DNA of 64,000 nucleotides from Kudoa neothunni (lineage: Eukaryota; Cnidaria), in assembly GCA_964304625.1 (NCBI GenBank), contig OZ199839.1, forward strand, positions 8,432,001-8,496,000, read 5' to 3'. The notes below the pieces were generated by a model. The model was not told where the DNA came from. It did no database searches and saw only the letters and a list, made by a program, of their open reading frames with translations. Shown piece by piece: positions 33,180 to 45,845 of this stretch. Both the position numbers and the translations under genes were made by a program. Every line of letters starts with the position of its first letter. Positions within the stretch are counted from its first letter, which is position 1.

Positions 33180-36147
33180 ATGTTTAAGAGTGTACTCTTA
33201 TTCTACATAATTTGTATATAATTTCTTTTATGATTAATTTTATTATTTTTCGTTTTATTAGTACTTGCAAGGACAGATCAGGCATCTAAAACTACACCTG
33301 TAGCTGAAGTGGAGGCTGCACTAACTTATCAGATTATTCAAGATAATAACACTAAGGAAAATTTACTAAAACACACGTTGAGAGGCACAAAGTATGTGGC
33401 TAACAGAAAATGTCGTATAATGAGATCAAACGAGGCAGAAATTATAGTCGCTGCCAGTGCAACAGTAGCTGAATTTAAAGAAATCTCAACTTGCCCTAGT
33501 GAAGAAACTAGCACCAATGGTGAATGTATCATCGCATGTAACAGTGAAAAAAGTAAAGTTCCTTATAATAATCTTTCGCCAAGAACCAAATACATCTACG
33601 TAAAAGACGGTGGTGACAAGACAGCTGTTGAAAGCGACACCCATAAACAGGGTGGAAAAGTGTTTGGTTTGGCAATATGTAATTTAATATAAATGATTGA
33701 AATATATTAATGTGTTAAATTTAGCATTAATAGTAAATCCTCAGATAAAAATATCTGTAGATGATGCTAAGAAATTGAAGTTATCTACAAATACTTGCAG
33801 TCCAGTCGATTGTCCCATCTTTTATAAAGATGCAATGTTCCAAAATGGATCAAAGGTAAGTCAATGTGATACAGCTGTCTCGTCTACTATGGAATTCGAC
33901 TTATTAATTCCTCACTATGAGATGAGATGTATGAAGTACCCCAGTTTTTTTTATCATATGCCAAATACATACATGAAGACCAACATGGCTATTTACGAGC
34001 CTCAATATTATGTAACCAAAAAGACAGGAGATGATACAAAAGTTGTAGTTAAATTCACAGGTTCAATGTTATCATCTGAAATATGCGTATTCAGCATTAA
34101 AGACGGGAAAGATACTGGAAATAGCCAACCATTTGAATCTAAATGTGGAAACACGGATGGGAAATGCTACGCACCGTGTAAAGATATTGAACTTACGTTA
34201 ACTGCAGCAAAAGAAATATATAAAATCTTAATTCAAACCAGGCATCACGACCTCACAAAAAATACCGCTACTGCTACAGAGGGATTTCAACAGAATAAAT
34301 TTGGTATTTATATGGTGAATAATAAGATTTATAGTTCATTTTGTAGCGATTACAGAGACTGGGGATGGATTATTATCGTTGTATTCAAATCAGGGTGTAA
34401 CATTCGATAGGACCTTATTTGGGACGATTGGCACCACCCCCTCTTCTACATGCACGCTAAAACATTATGCGGCTGACAAGATTAAAAAACCATCGACGAA
34501 TACAAAGTGTGACTCTACAACTCGAACGGGAAATGATAATCATTGTAATACAGACCTCACGAAGGGGGTGATTGAAGGACTTTCTGCAGGAAAACCATAC
34601 ATAATCGAAGCTTCAGTTGCTGGTACAGACAGTCAGATTATTATTAATGAACAAATACTTATAAGAACAAGTATATAGTTAATACTTTGCAACTATCAAA
34701 GCTAAACTTTTATAAAGACAAAAAAGATACCAGTACAGTATTCAAAACAACAGCCCCAACTATAACAGAATCAACAACTACTTTAACAGCAATTGGAGGC
34801 GCACTTGGAACTAATAAGAACGAAGAGCCAAACTGTGAATATTATATTAGTCCAACGGGAAAGAATACATTTTGCGCTGCTACATGCACTGTGACGAACC
34901 CCTGTAGAGGACGATGTAGAGAATCAATAACTATCATTGACCTCGAACCAAATACTTCCTATGATATTAAAGTCGTTGCTGACAAAGACTATAAGGAGCA
35001 TGTTTATACTAATGTTATTACAGGTACATTTAAAAGTGATTTGTGCATTAATTAAAATTAGGTTTGGCCACATTGATCATTTCTCAAAAATATACTGTGA
35101 ATGGTATGGAGTTGAATGCACAGTTATCCAAAAAAGTTCCAGAAGCCATTTGCCATTATACAATCCAGGTCAAGGACAATGACAAGTTCGAAAATGTTTA
35201 TATGTGTGAGGGACCAAAGACACCAGAGGCTGCTCCACCAAGCACAACAACTGGATCCAACGCTAGCGCTGGTCAACCGAATGCCAGCACCAGCCAACTT
35301 TCTAATCTTGAACCAACAGTTATTGGAACAAAGATTGCAAGAGCTGGCGAAACTCAAACAGATAATGCTGCACCTACTATTACTACTGCAACAGCGGCTC
35401 CTCAAAGTTCAAACACGTGTGCATCGCCTCCATTATGCCGTTCGATTATATTCAATGGTTATGATGCAAAAAAAGAATACAATGTGGTAGTCACTGCAGT
35501 AGGAAAATCTTCACCTAAAGAAATCACTATATTACCTAGTAACTAAAATATCCACTCATATGAATATTAACATAATTTAATAGCTGCTCCAAAAGGAAAT
35601 CCAACAGAAAAGGGGAAAACTATATTTATAACTATAACAAGAGATGGTGAGTTATTCCATATAGAAAATACACTTCCATCAAGTCTTCAAGAAAATTCAA
35701 AATGCAAATGGATATTACGTAATTCAAGTGTCAAGTCGATGCCAACAGTAAAACGATGTATGAGTCCAAGAGATGCTGGTTGTAGAACCTTCCCAACATG
35801 CAAATCTTTTACCATCAGAGGAATAATAGACGGTAACAGTTATCATTTGACTGTTTACAGCTCTACAGATGATACTATTTATGGTGAGGAAGTTATAGAA
35901 CAAGGTAAAATTTGATTTACGCAATGATATTTTAATTATGATTTTTAGGTGCAAAAAGCAGTTCAAGGTTTGTATAATCATTAAATAATTAATTAATCCA
36001 TTATTTAGTTCAAAAACCCTCGTCATGTATTCATAATGAAATTACTTGTGATTTAAATAAAATCATTTTAGAATAATAGTGGTTGCGGTACTTGGAGTTC
36101 TGATTGTCGGTGCAGTTGGATTCGTGGTTATCAAAAAGAAAAATTAA
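33180..36147 (+). CDS. Large secreted type I membrane protein with FN3-like Cys domains, paralogue A
   Basis: Nine exons, 847 aa: 33180-33213, 33262-33678, 33725-34303, 34347-34670, 34727-35023, 35062-35538, 35584-35904, 35949-35967, 36072-36147. Exon 1 and the start of exon 2 form a signal peptide (MFKSVLLFYIILLA). Exons 2-7 each encode one or two beta-sandwich-like domains with a recurring closing motif (LSPRTKYIYV, LSAGKPYIIEASVAG, LEPNTSYDIKVVA, YDAKKEYNVVVTAVG, IIDGNSYHLTVYS), much like fibronectin III strands F-G, plus conserved Cys. Exon 6 contains a Thr/Ala/Ser-rich mucin-like insert. A C-terminal helix (VVAVLGVLIVGAVGFVVI) precedes KKKN, which fits a KKxx signal. The first seven introns are phase 1. 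Partner: gene at 41933-44823. Surface or ER receptor role is inference; no family named. Confidence 0.85.
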
Positions 36148-37020
36148 CCTTAAATAATCAGAAAGACCATATAAATTTATATATTATATTTAGATTAATT
36201 TTATAATAAAAATATTATTAATATTTTCTTTATATTATAAGAATACATTCGAAAATAATAAATATGTATAATCCGTAGGCCTTTCTGTTTGTCCATAAGT
36301 ATCTTTGTGCCCGCATAAAATTATTCTAAATGCACTTTTTAATAACATATAAAAATATTGGATCAATAATAAAATACGATAATTCATCTATAAGTGCCAA
36401 TGTAATTAATATTTTTATCAGGAGTAGGGAATTTCCTGGTACTCTTCTTAAGGAACAGATTCAAAATTACCTGTTTATAATTGATGTTAGTTTGTTTCAG
36501 GGTGATAAACAATTACAATGAACGTTTACTCTATAAATACAAACAGAATTAGTCAATTAAAATATAGAATGTCATATAAATATTATTTTTGCCACTTGGG
36601 GAAATGTTACGATATGTGAAGCTACCATTGCCATTTTTACATGTGGTTTAGAACTCTTTAAAGTTTAAGACATACACCAATATTTAGGACGTTTTACCTA
36701 TCCAACAAATACCAAAATTATATTTTAAGCGAAAATAAATTATCATTCTAAGTTATATATAAATAATCTGATATTATAAATTGATGCCATAGAATAATGA
36801 TTTGGTGACTTTAGACCAATCCGGAAAAGTTTTAGCATGTTTTTAGAATTTTTAAATAATTTAATTTTCATTGCAATATTTGAAATATGAATCACCTTTT
36901 CTTAAAATTCCTGAAATTGACAATGTATCTTTAATCATAATAATTCAATGAATTAGAAATTACATATACTTTTCCAAAAAATGTTAACTTTTTTAAATTA
37001 AATTAAACATTCTTACATAA
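36148..37020. other. Gene-free stretch downstream of paralogue A
   Basis: AT-rich; a small open frame at 36330-36521 shows no homology or splice support. Confidence 0.55.
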
Positions 37021-37677
37021 TCTACTATATAAAGCAAACCGGTAATCCGTATGTGTGTCAATGTGTACGCATTTTTCATTCTTGATAGAGAGACATATCA
37101 CTCCATTTGAGCACGCATATAGAAAGATAAAATTTTATTTTAACACAGCAAAATACGTAAAAAATTATAAAAGGTTTGCATCCTGCAAAATGACTAAAAA
37201 TATTTTCACGTGATATGAGTGGTATGATTTCAGGATTTATGCAAACATATAGGTCATTTCGTTAAAGTTATACAAAGATAATTTTAAATGTACCATAGTG
37301 TTTATTTTACTTTAAGATTATTGGAAAGTAATTTAGTAATTTATTAATTTAAATGAGGAATGTAATAGTAGGTTGTGTATCCAAGTATTAATATGAAATT
37401 CATTTACTGATGTTTAACAACATTGGTCCTTTTCATATGGTGTGATTTAGGGATTACTGCAAACAACAAGGAGAAAATAGATTTTTAAACGCTCAGTAGT
37501 GTTTATTCGTTTTTAAAAATATTAAATAAAGTTCATGTGCCCAATGAGTTAAATAAATCATCAGTTAATTGGGTAATCTTTGTACTATTTATCTAAATAT
37601 TCTAAATTTACTTTGAATTTCAAATGACCTTGGCCTACTCATGGCTTTAGTCTACTTGGCGGGGCTTTTGCGATAGT
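37021..37677 (+). mobile_element. Helitron-like non-autonomous element, copy B
   Basis: Starts TCTACTATATAAAGCAAACC and is colinear with copy A (shared blocks around GTGTACGCATTTTTCATTCT, AGATAAAATTTTATTTTAAC and GTCCTTTTCATATGG). Near the 3' end the hairpin stretch is partly deleted, leaving TTGGCGGGGCTTTTGCGATAGT. It has the same orientation as copy A, and the two bracket paralogue A. Confidence 0.75.
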
Positions 37678-40150
37678 ATTTTATATAGATATCATTAACG
37701 TCTTTATTACTAAGTTATCATTCGGGTATTAACCTACGTGAGATACTTTATGTATGCAATATCAAAAGTGTATGAATATGATTGAAATAATCCTAAGATA
37801 GTGTTCATTTAAAAGGTAAACACATTTTTATACGTCAGATTAAATTTGGTTTGTAAATAACGCAAATTCGTCATAATAATAAATTGAGAATTGTGAGTTT
37901 GGTTTCATCATGTTTGATTCGAAAAAATGAAGCATATAAATATTTTTTAACTGATTATTTAATTTTTTAAGATTACGTTTATCTACTAAAGTGTATTAAT
38001 TGAATATAAAATCTGGTTTTGTTTAATTTAGGCTTCACTATTAAATCTAATAATTTGATTTTCGTTTTATAATTAAATCCTAAAATTATCTCTGTACTAT
38101 TTGATATTTGTAATAATTATGGTAAGTTAGCTATAAGTTATTTTATAAAAATATCGAATTTTACTTTTTTTGCGCAATAGTTATTTAACCTTCTAAGTCA
38201 AACGAAAATTTACACCCTCCAAGTATTTATAATTGGGGTCGAAAATACCCACGTTTTGATTTGACAAAATATTTTAGGAAATGATAATATGTATTTCCAG
38301 AAGTTTTCAAAATATTCTGCCGATTATATATTCACTAATTTTATAAATAACATCATGTAATATTTTGTGCGCATGTGCAAATGATAAAGAAATATTTTAA
38401 CCACAACGTATGTGTAGGTATTACTTATGAGATTGCATATTTTCTATAAACAACCCAAAATTCAGCTCATTTAGTAAAATCAATTCTTTATTTAATTTGC
38501 ACTTAATGTATGTCAAAAAACAGCATAATCGCGTCATAAAACTATTGCATAAAACAGGAAACATAGATATGCTTTAAATGTTCATTAGGGTAGAAACAAC
38601 GCGTTTTTTTTACACCCAAATATGCCACAGTTCACCAACATGGCAACAATTTCCGGATTATTTTTTTACCACAATATTATCCATACCATCAAAATGTGAA
38701 ACTCGCATTATTTGGAGAAATTTATGTAATGAGAATAAATCATTATATATCTTTCCTTATTCTCACCCAAATATCTCTTTAACCGATTATCAAATATCCC
38801 TGTGATATCCCATCAAAAATAAACAGCTAATAAACCCATCCAATTCGATCCATCTATCACCAACGATTTTTCCACCCACGTACTGGTATATTTTAAAATA
38901 ATGGCGTACATAACAAAACTAAATATTATTCTAAAAGTATCAATTGTATTTTGCGATAAAAACGGAGAGACACCAGGACGACTATTCATAATATTTGCAC
39001 CACATGTTCTAGAATCTAGATGCCAACGGCGGGTTCATCGATAATAACGTTCCATTCTTGTGTATTAATGAGTTAAGTTGTATATCTATGTCAATATTAA
39101 AATTTTCTAACAATAAATAATCATTAAACGATGAAAATAAATCCAATGACTCGGTATAGGAGTAAATAATATCAAGATCACTTGAACACATCATCGAAAT
39201 TAATTATTGTACATACGCGATGTAGCTTAAGATATGATATTCATGCAATAAAAACATATTTACTCGATTGACTTTTTTCAAGATTTTCCCAAATATTTAG
39301 ATCAAGATTTTGGATAAATAGGTGAGAAAAATTAGAATTTTCATTGCATTATACATGATGAGAAAGTAGAAAGTGAAAAAGTAATTGAAGATATTTTTCG
39401 TTTCGTTAATAAAAAGGTCAAGCAAGATTTCAGAAAAAACAATGCATATTTTTATATGTAGTCGTATTTAAACTTCTTAAGAAATAATTGCAATTGGTAT
39501 TCATTTATGGAAATGGATAATATTCAGTTTGTTGGAATGATAAATAATTATTTTCTCAAAATACAACTATAAAAGTTAATCAAAAATATTTAAACGACAT
39601 TTAGAAATTAATTTTTTTTAATTGTATGAAAGTAATTTTTTGATTACTTTAAATCTTTAATATTTATTGACTGCATTGTCAGTCATATTTATTAATGCAT
39701 CATGAAATAATCTAAGTATATTTTATTGTTAATTGAATGAGTAAAAGGAATCTTAAATATGATTTCTTATATTTTTTTCTTTATTAAATTAGATGAAATA
39801 TAATAATGTAAACAAAATAAGAGATTCTAGGATTAAATTTTTTAATGGTTTGTTATTTCTAACGTTTTTTGTGGAATTTCTGTTAGTTTTATGCAATTGA
39901 ACTAAATATGGATATAAAATCTGATGATATCAAGTTGTTAACAATTTGTCAATAATAGCGGAAAAAATTAAATCTGAGCAGGGGTCAATATTTTATCCAG
40001 CAGTACAATAAGCATACAATTTATTTAACACTTTTACATCGATTAAAAGTATTTTCAATGAAAGATGTGTACATAGAATTTAGAGTCATATTTTGAATTT
40101 GAGTTTAATTTGTTTACGATATTTGGCGATGGTGACCGAAATATAGCCAA
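37678..40150. other. Gene-poor stretch upstream of MRPL40
   Basis: No gene supported. It contains a piggyBac-end-like segment at 38185. A 75-codon open frame at 38578 has no supporting features. Confidence 0.55.
38185..38252 (+). repeat. piggyBac-end-like segment
   Basis: TTAACCTTCTAAGTCAAACG, then TACACCC, then the hairpin GGGGTCGAAAATACCC. The first 13 bases agree with the TTAACCTTCTAAGTAAC right end of the coding piggyBac element at 63547-63563. No partner end recognised nearby. Confidence 0.55.
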
Positions 40151-40799
40151 ATGATTCGATTCGGTTTAATTTTCTCTCCCCTCGCTCGATCTATAACAAC
40201 AACAACGTGGATATGTCATAATCCTTCTTTAAAGAAGAAATTGACGCCAACCGCTTCCAAACACAAAAAAGGATCAAAATCCAAAAAGTCCGACTACGGC
40301 GTGGCAACCTATTTCAAACCATCTGCTCATCATTTACCTTTTGACAGCACCCTTTTGGAGGATATTCCATTGGAAGAACGATATGATGCATCTATTGAAA
40401 TGGATGAAGAGCTAAGGAAACAATTAGCAATAGCCAGAACTCAGGAACACATCTCTATGGACAAGCACATTAAAGCAAGACTTCAAGCAAGAGATTCGGC
40501 CATGAAATTATTGCGATGCCGCTTCCCACACGCTTATCTAATGTTGATTGAGTCGCTGCCTAAAACAAGAACAAATCGGAAATCTAAGGAGCTCGATATT
40601 ATTCCTGGTGGTAGCTATTAAGGAGTTTTGAAAGTTCTTCTACAATTCTAATTTAGATCCACCATTATTGAACCTACCGCTAGAATTCAATGGACCTTAC
40701 GAAACGCCTCCCATATCGGGATTTCAACCTCCTGATGAGATTATTGATTCTGACTTTCATGAGGTTGTTATCAAGAAACATTTGAAAACTGATTTTTAG
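40151..40799 (+). CDS. MRPL40: Mitochondrial large ribosomal subunit protein mL40
   Basis: Two exons, 40151-40610 and 40657-40799, spliced through a 46-bp GT-AG intron whose junction codon reads Asp, give 200 aa (human about 206). The start is the first ATG of the frame and opens a presequence-like stretch (MIRFGLIFSPLARSITTTT) before a Lys-rich segment (KHKKGSKSKKSDY). The Glu/Arg-rich helix (RKQLAIARTQEHISMDKHIK) and the C-terminal signature GPYETPPISGFQPPDE match the family's GPhYTPPIPNYQPPEG. It is a structural protein of the mitoribosome large subunit. It sits alone between the two convergent secreted-protein genes. Identity rests mainly on the C-terminal motif and overall layout. Confidence 0.87.
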
Positions 40800-41932
40800 C
40801 TTATTTGTTGTTTTATAGATTTTAAAATTTTCATATTAGCCATTAAAAATTATTAAATTTGTCATTTTATTTTTTAATACATCTAAGACAGGTTATTGTT
40901 AATTTTTGTGATATCCGTCTAAAGAATAAAATAATGGGTAGCGATTTTCGTGTATTACTTAACTTTAATTCTTTGTTAGCGTAGTTAATTGTCATTATGA
41001 CAATTATAATAGATGTAAACTATACTAATTTAAAGATATTTTTATTTTCATTAATCCAATTTCTAATTCTTTTGTACCTAATTTATGAGGAAATTAAATT
41101 CACTAAGTGGATTATAAATGAATGCAATTTTGAACTTGTTCCATAAAATAAAAAAATGTTTTTACCTGTACAAAATTAGCCGGTTTTTGAATAATTATTA
41201 TTTTTATTTACGCAAGTTTCCTTGTAAACAAATTATTGAATTAAATTTAAATATATACTACAAAGAATATTAATGAACATATTTCTGATGGAATTATCAA
41301 ATTGAAGAAGTACCAATATTTTAATTATAATGTATTAATTTAAAATTTAATGATCTATCATGAATATATTTTAGTTATTTGTATGTGAATTAAATTCAGA
41401 ATTGTTTTTCTAATATAATAAAATTTAGTTGTTTATTTTCGTTAATAAATTATAAAGCCATAAATTTCATATGTGGTATTTGTACTCTAATTATTCAGAT
41501 CCTAGTACGGGAGCACAAATAAGTTAGGAACAGGTACCTTTATAAAAATGTCGAAAATAGAATTCTAGTTTCTCTTATTAGTTTACTTGAAAAATGTAAA
41601 TAAAAGTTTTAATAATTGTATTCTAAAAATTGCGTAATTTTTTTAAATTAAAAAGTTCAGTATTATTGAAAATAACACATAAATTTAAATTTTTTATTTC
41701 GAATTTATAATGTCAAAGAATAAACTCAGGAAAAATAATTTATTTTATAATTATTTCATAAATATTAATTTATTCAAGAACAGAAATATTTTGGAAAATG
41801 AGGATAACAGCAACAAGTTATATTATCAGAACTTTCGTTTTAAAGAAAATCAGACATGCTACGAAGTACTTAATATTGTAAAAATAAGATATAAAACTAA
41901 AAAATAATTAATCGTAATGTAATGATTGGTCT
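40800..41932. other. Gene-free stretch
   Basis: AT-rich; a Lys/Asn-rich 65-codon frame at 41710 is compositionally expected and unsupported. Confidence 0.55.
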
Positions 41933-44823
41933 TCAATTCTTTCTTTTCATAACAATCACTGCGATTCCAATAGCAACGACGACGGCCCCTGCTACTGCTG
42001 AAGTTATAATTCTAAGTAAAAATAAGTCAAAAATAATTCAATGTTATTATTAATACATAGTATTTTTGGATCTAAATAAATATTAAAAATTAACACACGT
42101 ACAAAATCTACGTTGATTTCATTGTATCGTGGGATTCCCCTACAAATATTTTATCTTACTAAGTAACTACTTTGTTTACCTTGTTTAATTATTGCATGTC
42201 CGATTACTGTTGAATCACTGCTCACATAAACGGTGAGATAATAATCGTTAGTATCTTCGATGTTAGGGATTTCAAAACCTTTACATAATGGAAGGGTTTC
42301 ACAACCACTGTCGTTGACACCATTACACGACTTCACCAAACGTTTCTCATCTTCGGAAGAGTTACGTAACTCCCAACCACATGTACTTTCAGGCGCATTG
42401 TTCTGAAGTAGAGCTGTCACCTTTAGCTTGTTCCCTTCGCGTTCTATGCTAATGATTATTTTTTTGTTGGCTTCTTCACTCGACGGGAAATTATCTAATA
42501 TATCAAAATTTATTGAAAAAAATTCTAGTAGAAGCAAGGTCAAAACAAAATTACTTTCAGTAATATCGATAGTAACTTCCTCTGAACGACCACCGATAGC
42601 AGTGACTAACATCTGGTATTTCTTGGAACGATCGTAAAAACTAGTAAATAATATTTCCGAACAAGTTGGAAGTTCACTGCATGAGGTTAATGTGGGGATG
42701 CTATTCGAAGGGGTGGATGTAGCTTTTTGACCAGCAGCCGATCTAGCAACCTCAATTTTAGAAACCGTTGATTTCCCTTGAGGAGTGCTTGGAATTGCTA
42801 CAGCTGGAGGTGGGGTGACTGGACATTCGTGAATCAACTCAAAATTTTTCCCCTTTTTAACTTTCACTTTATAACTGCATAGGGCGAAGGGATCTGGAGT
42901 CGACAACGAACCCATCACTTTAAACCCTTTATCAGTAAATTGTGATTCAAGTTTCAGCTTCGACTTTGCTACAAATCTAATCATATTTATCATTAATATG
43001 TTTTATACTTGTTGTGATTTGAAATTCTTTGAATCCATAATCTTTGTGAGCAACTATTTTCAGATCATATTCAGTGCCTGGAGTTAATCCAACAATTTTT
43101 TGATTTTCTTTGCAAAAACCTCGACAAGGGTAACTCCCAACGCACATTGCACATACATATACATCCTTCCCGCGAGGGCTGATATAATATGCACATGTCG
43201 GGTCATCTTTGCCGATTGTTCCATCTCCAATGGGGGCTCCAATCGTCGCTGTTGTCTCATCTGTTGTTGGTGTTATTGCAGAGAAAGATGAAGCTTCTGC
43301 GTTTTCTAAATATTTTTTAGGCCAAATAATTTATAAATTATTATACTTGTTCTTATGAATATATGTTCTTTGAAATTCGCTGGTAAGCCATTCGTTTCGG
43401 AACCTGCAGCTGTTATTACAAGAACGTATGGCTTTCCATTTGAAAGTTCTTTTATTTCTAAAACTGAATCACAGCCAGTGCCACAATTTTCTTTTTGTGC
43501 TCCACATTTTGATTGTATTGCATTAGTAGTAGGCGGTGGTTTATCAGCAGGAAAATGGGTTACAGTGCAACTTGTAAATTTAGGGTCCGACGCAGGCTTA
43601 AAGAGGCGCACATTTAAGGAAACATCATGTGTTATAGCAGGTATTAATACATCATTATCTGAATTAGTTTCGGTGACAACTATCCGAAAATAGTTAAATT
43701 ATAAATATTAAATTGGTACCGAATTTCGTTTGTTTATAACCCTTATAATCAGAATTAATTGGTTCTAATGGAAAATGTCTTGTTTGGATCAACACGTCTA
43801 AAATTGTCTTCGATGCTGTGAAAATGAGCTCTACATTGTTGCAAGGGGCATAACAATGTTTATTTTTCCCACCACAATTTGAGATATATTCGTTTGTAGT
43901 CCCTTCAGTATTAGCATTGGTTGAACCATCTTTAATACTGAAGCGACAGATTTCGAACGGAAATTTATTCGTGAACTTGAGTTTATACCTATCTTTCTGC
44001 TCAGAAATGTAAGCCACATAATATTGTGGTTTATAAACATCAATATTCGATAGAGTATATGTATTTTGTAGTTTATAAAAGAAACTTGGATAATTGCCAC
44101 ATTTCATTTCGTAATGAGGTATCATTAAATCAAATTCTACTTCGTTTAAGACACTCGGGGAAGTGCAACTTGCTGCTTCCGTACCAGCTGCATATTCGAC
44201 CTCTTTATAGTATACGGGACAGTTGACTTGTGGAAAGGAGGTCGTGCAAAATTTTAGTTTACTTTGAGCTGTGGTGCTAACCACCACTTTTGGATTCGCT
44301 AGTAATCCTAATAAATCTTTACATCACAATTTTATTCCTAATTAATTACGTAATTCAAGTCCAAACACGGTTCCTCCATTGTTTTTCGCTGCGGCGCGTG
44401 AAGCATCGTCATCTTTGAAAACAACTATGTATTTAGTCCTTGGGGAAAATATATCAAATTTCAGCATATTTCCACCTTCCGTGCAATTTCGAACGCATTT
44501 ATTTTGACCACTTGTTTGGTCTGTCCCAGGGCAAGTATTTATATCCTCATACCCGGTAATCCCAACATTCGACTTTTTAATCTGACAGTAATTTGTTTTA
44601 CTGTATGCGCTTCCGCTCAATGTAAGATTAACTTTCATTATACTACTATCCTCTACAATTTTATATGTAAGTTCATTTGTAGAAGGCTGAGATTGAACTT
44701 CTACACCAGCTGCATCCATATAAGTGCATTTGACTATACTTTATTCATTTTAATCACAAATAAATATTTCTAGTTACATAAAACAAACAAAAATACACCC
44801 AGTTGGTAGAGTGAAATCTTCAT
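41933..44823 (-). CDS. Large secreted type I membrane protein with FN3-like Cys domains, paralogue B
   Basis: Minus strand, nine exons, 827 aa: 44823-44778, 44733-44350, 44307-43720, 43679-43347, 43305-43009, 42968-42555, 42494-42180, 42139-42112, 42011-41933. Signal peptide MKISLYQLGVFLFVL. Exon order, phases and lengths mirror paralogue A (exon 5 is 297 nt in both). Shared landmarks include SPRTKYI, the FDLxIPHYEM block with a Cys soon after, YPSFFY, CYAPC, QTRH and CGWELRNSS. The same Ser/Thr/Ala-rich insert interrupts the exon 6 domain. The C-terminal helix (SAVAGAVVVAIGIAVIVM) is followed by KRKN, a weaker dibasic end than KKKN in A. The two genes converge with 5.8 kb between their stops. 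Function unknown. Confidence 0.85.
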
Positions 44824-45845
44824 TCTATTTTTTATATTATATAGACGAAAATATTCGTGACATTAATTAAATTCTTCAATTTGATCGAGTTTGATTAATA
44901 GTATTAATGGTATTAACAATTTATAAACAAGAAACGTTATAGGATTAATAATCATAATATAGTTATTAATAGTTTGGAGTTTTATTTTATATCATTTATC
45001 AACAGATGAATCTTCATCGTTACTATGAATCTCCAATTTATTTTCTTAATTTAAGATTATAAAAAAACAAATTTAGTATTTTCCCTTTTAACGGTATGTT
45101 GTAACTACTATACGAATTTATTTACATTAGATAAATTTTGGTGCATTTAAAATTTGCGTTGATTAGTTTTGCTAAATTTGGGATTCGTACAGTTTGACAC
45201 AATTCAATATGAAATTATATTTTCTTAATAATCATATATACTTAGTTATTTGATCAAAAAAATTCTTATTATAAAGCCATCAAATACATAATACAAATTA
45301 AATAATTTTATGTGACGTTTTTATCTTTAAATGTGTACACATGTGTCAGCGAATAATTTTCCTAGATGCAAACGATTTTATTTGATTCTTGTAGTGAGAT
45401 AATAAATATAAATTTTTTATAGTTTGAAATATTATATACGTATAGCACATAATTAAAAATATATCGCATTTTTCATGCACATGGCTTATAAATATATATT
45501 AGAGAAAGTTGTTTCGTGGATTTTATTGAAAGATACGGTAATCTAGGTGATTTAATTAGAATTTAAGAGGTGATTTATATCTTCACTATTTAATTCATTA
45601 ATTTTTATTAATTAATGCAAAATTCTTATTATAAGGAAGTGATTGAGTTAAACTCAATAAAATTTGAAGTTTCTAATATAACATTTATCAGTAATATTTT
45701 TTTTTCTAAATTGATATTATATAGCAGGGTTTTTAAAATTTTTATAATTGTTGAAATGCAGAATTCGAAATAGGGGCTCATTTTAATGGTGAAGAGAATC
45801 AATAACAATCAAACTAATCATAGCGTTAAAAAATACACTGTAGCC
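44824..45845. other. Gene-free stretch upstream of paralogue B
   Basis: AT-rich, no GC palindrome of the kind seen near housekeeping genes, no coding signal. Confidence 0.55.

Noticed and set aside
35116-35490. Gln/Leu-rich plus frame and its minus-strand counterpart over paralogue A exon 6
   Set aside because: Out-of-frame translations of the repetitive Thr/Ala linker in a well-supported exon.
36330-36521. 63-codon frame after paralogue A
   Set aside because: Composition as expected for AT-rich DNA; no splice or homology support.
38578-38805. 75-codon plus frame
   Set aside because: No recognisable motif, promoter or neighbouring exon; could be chance.
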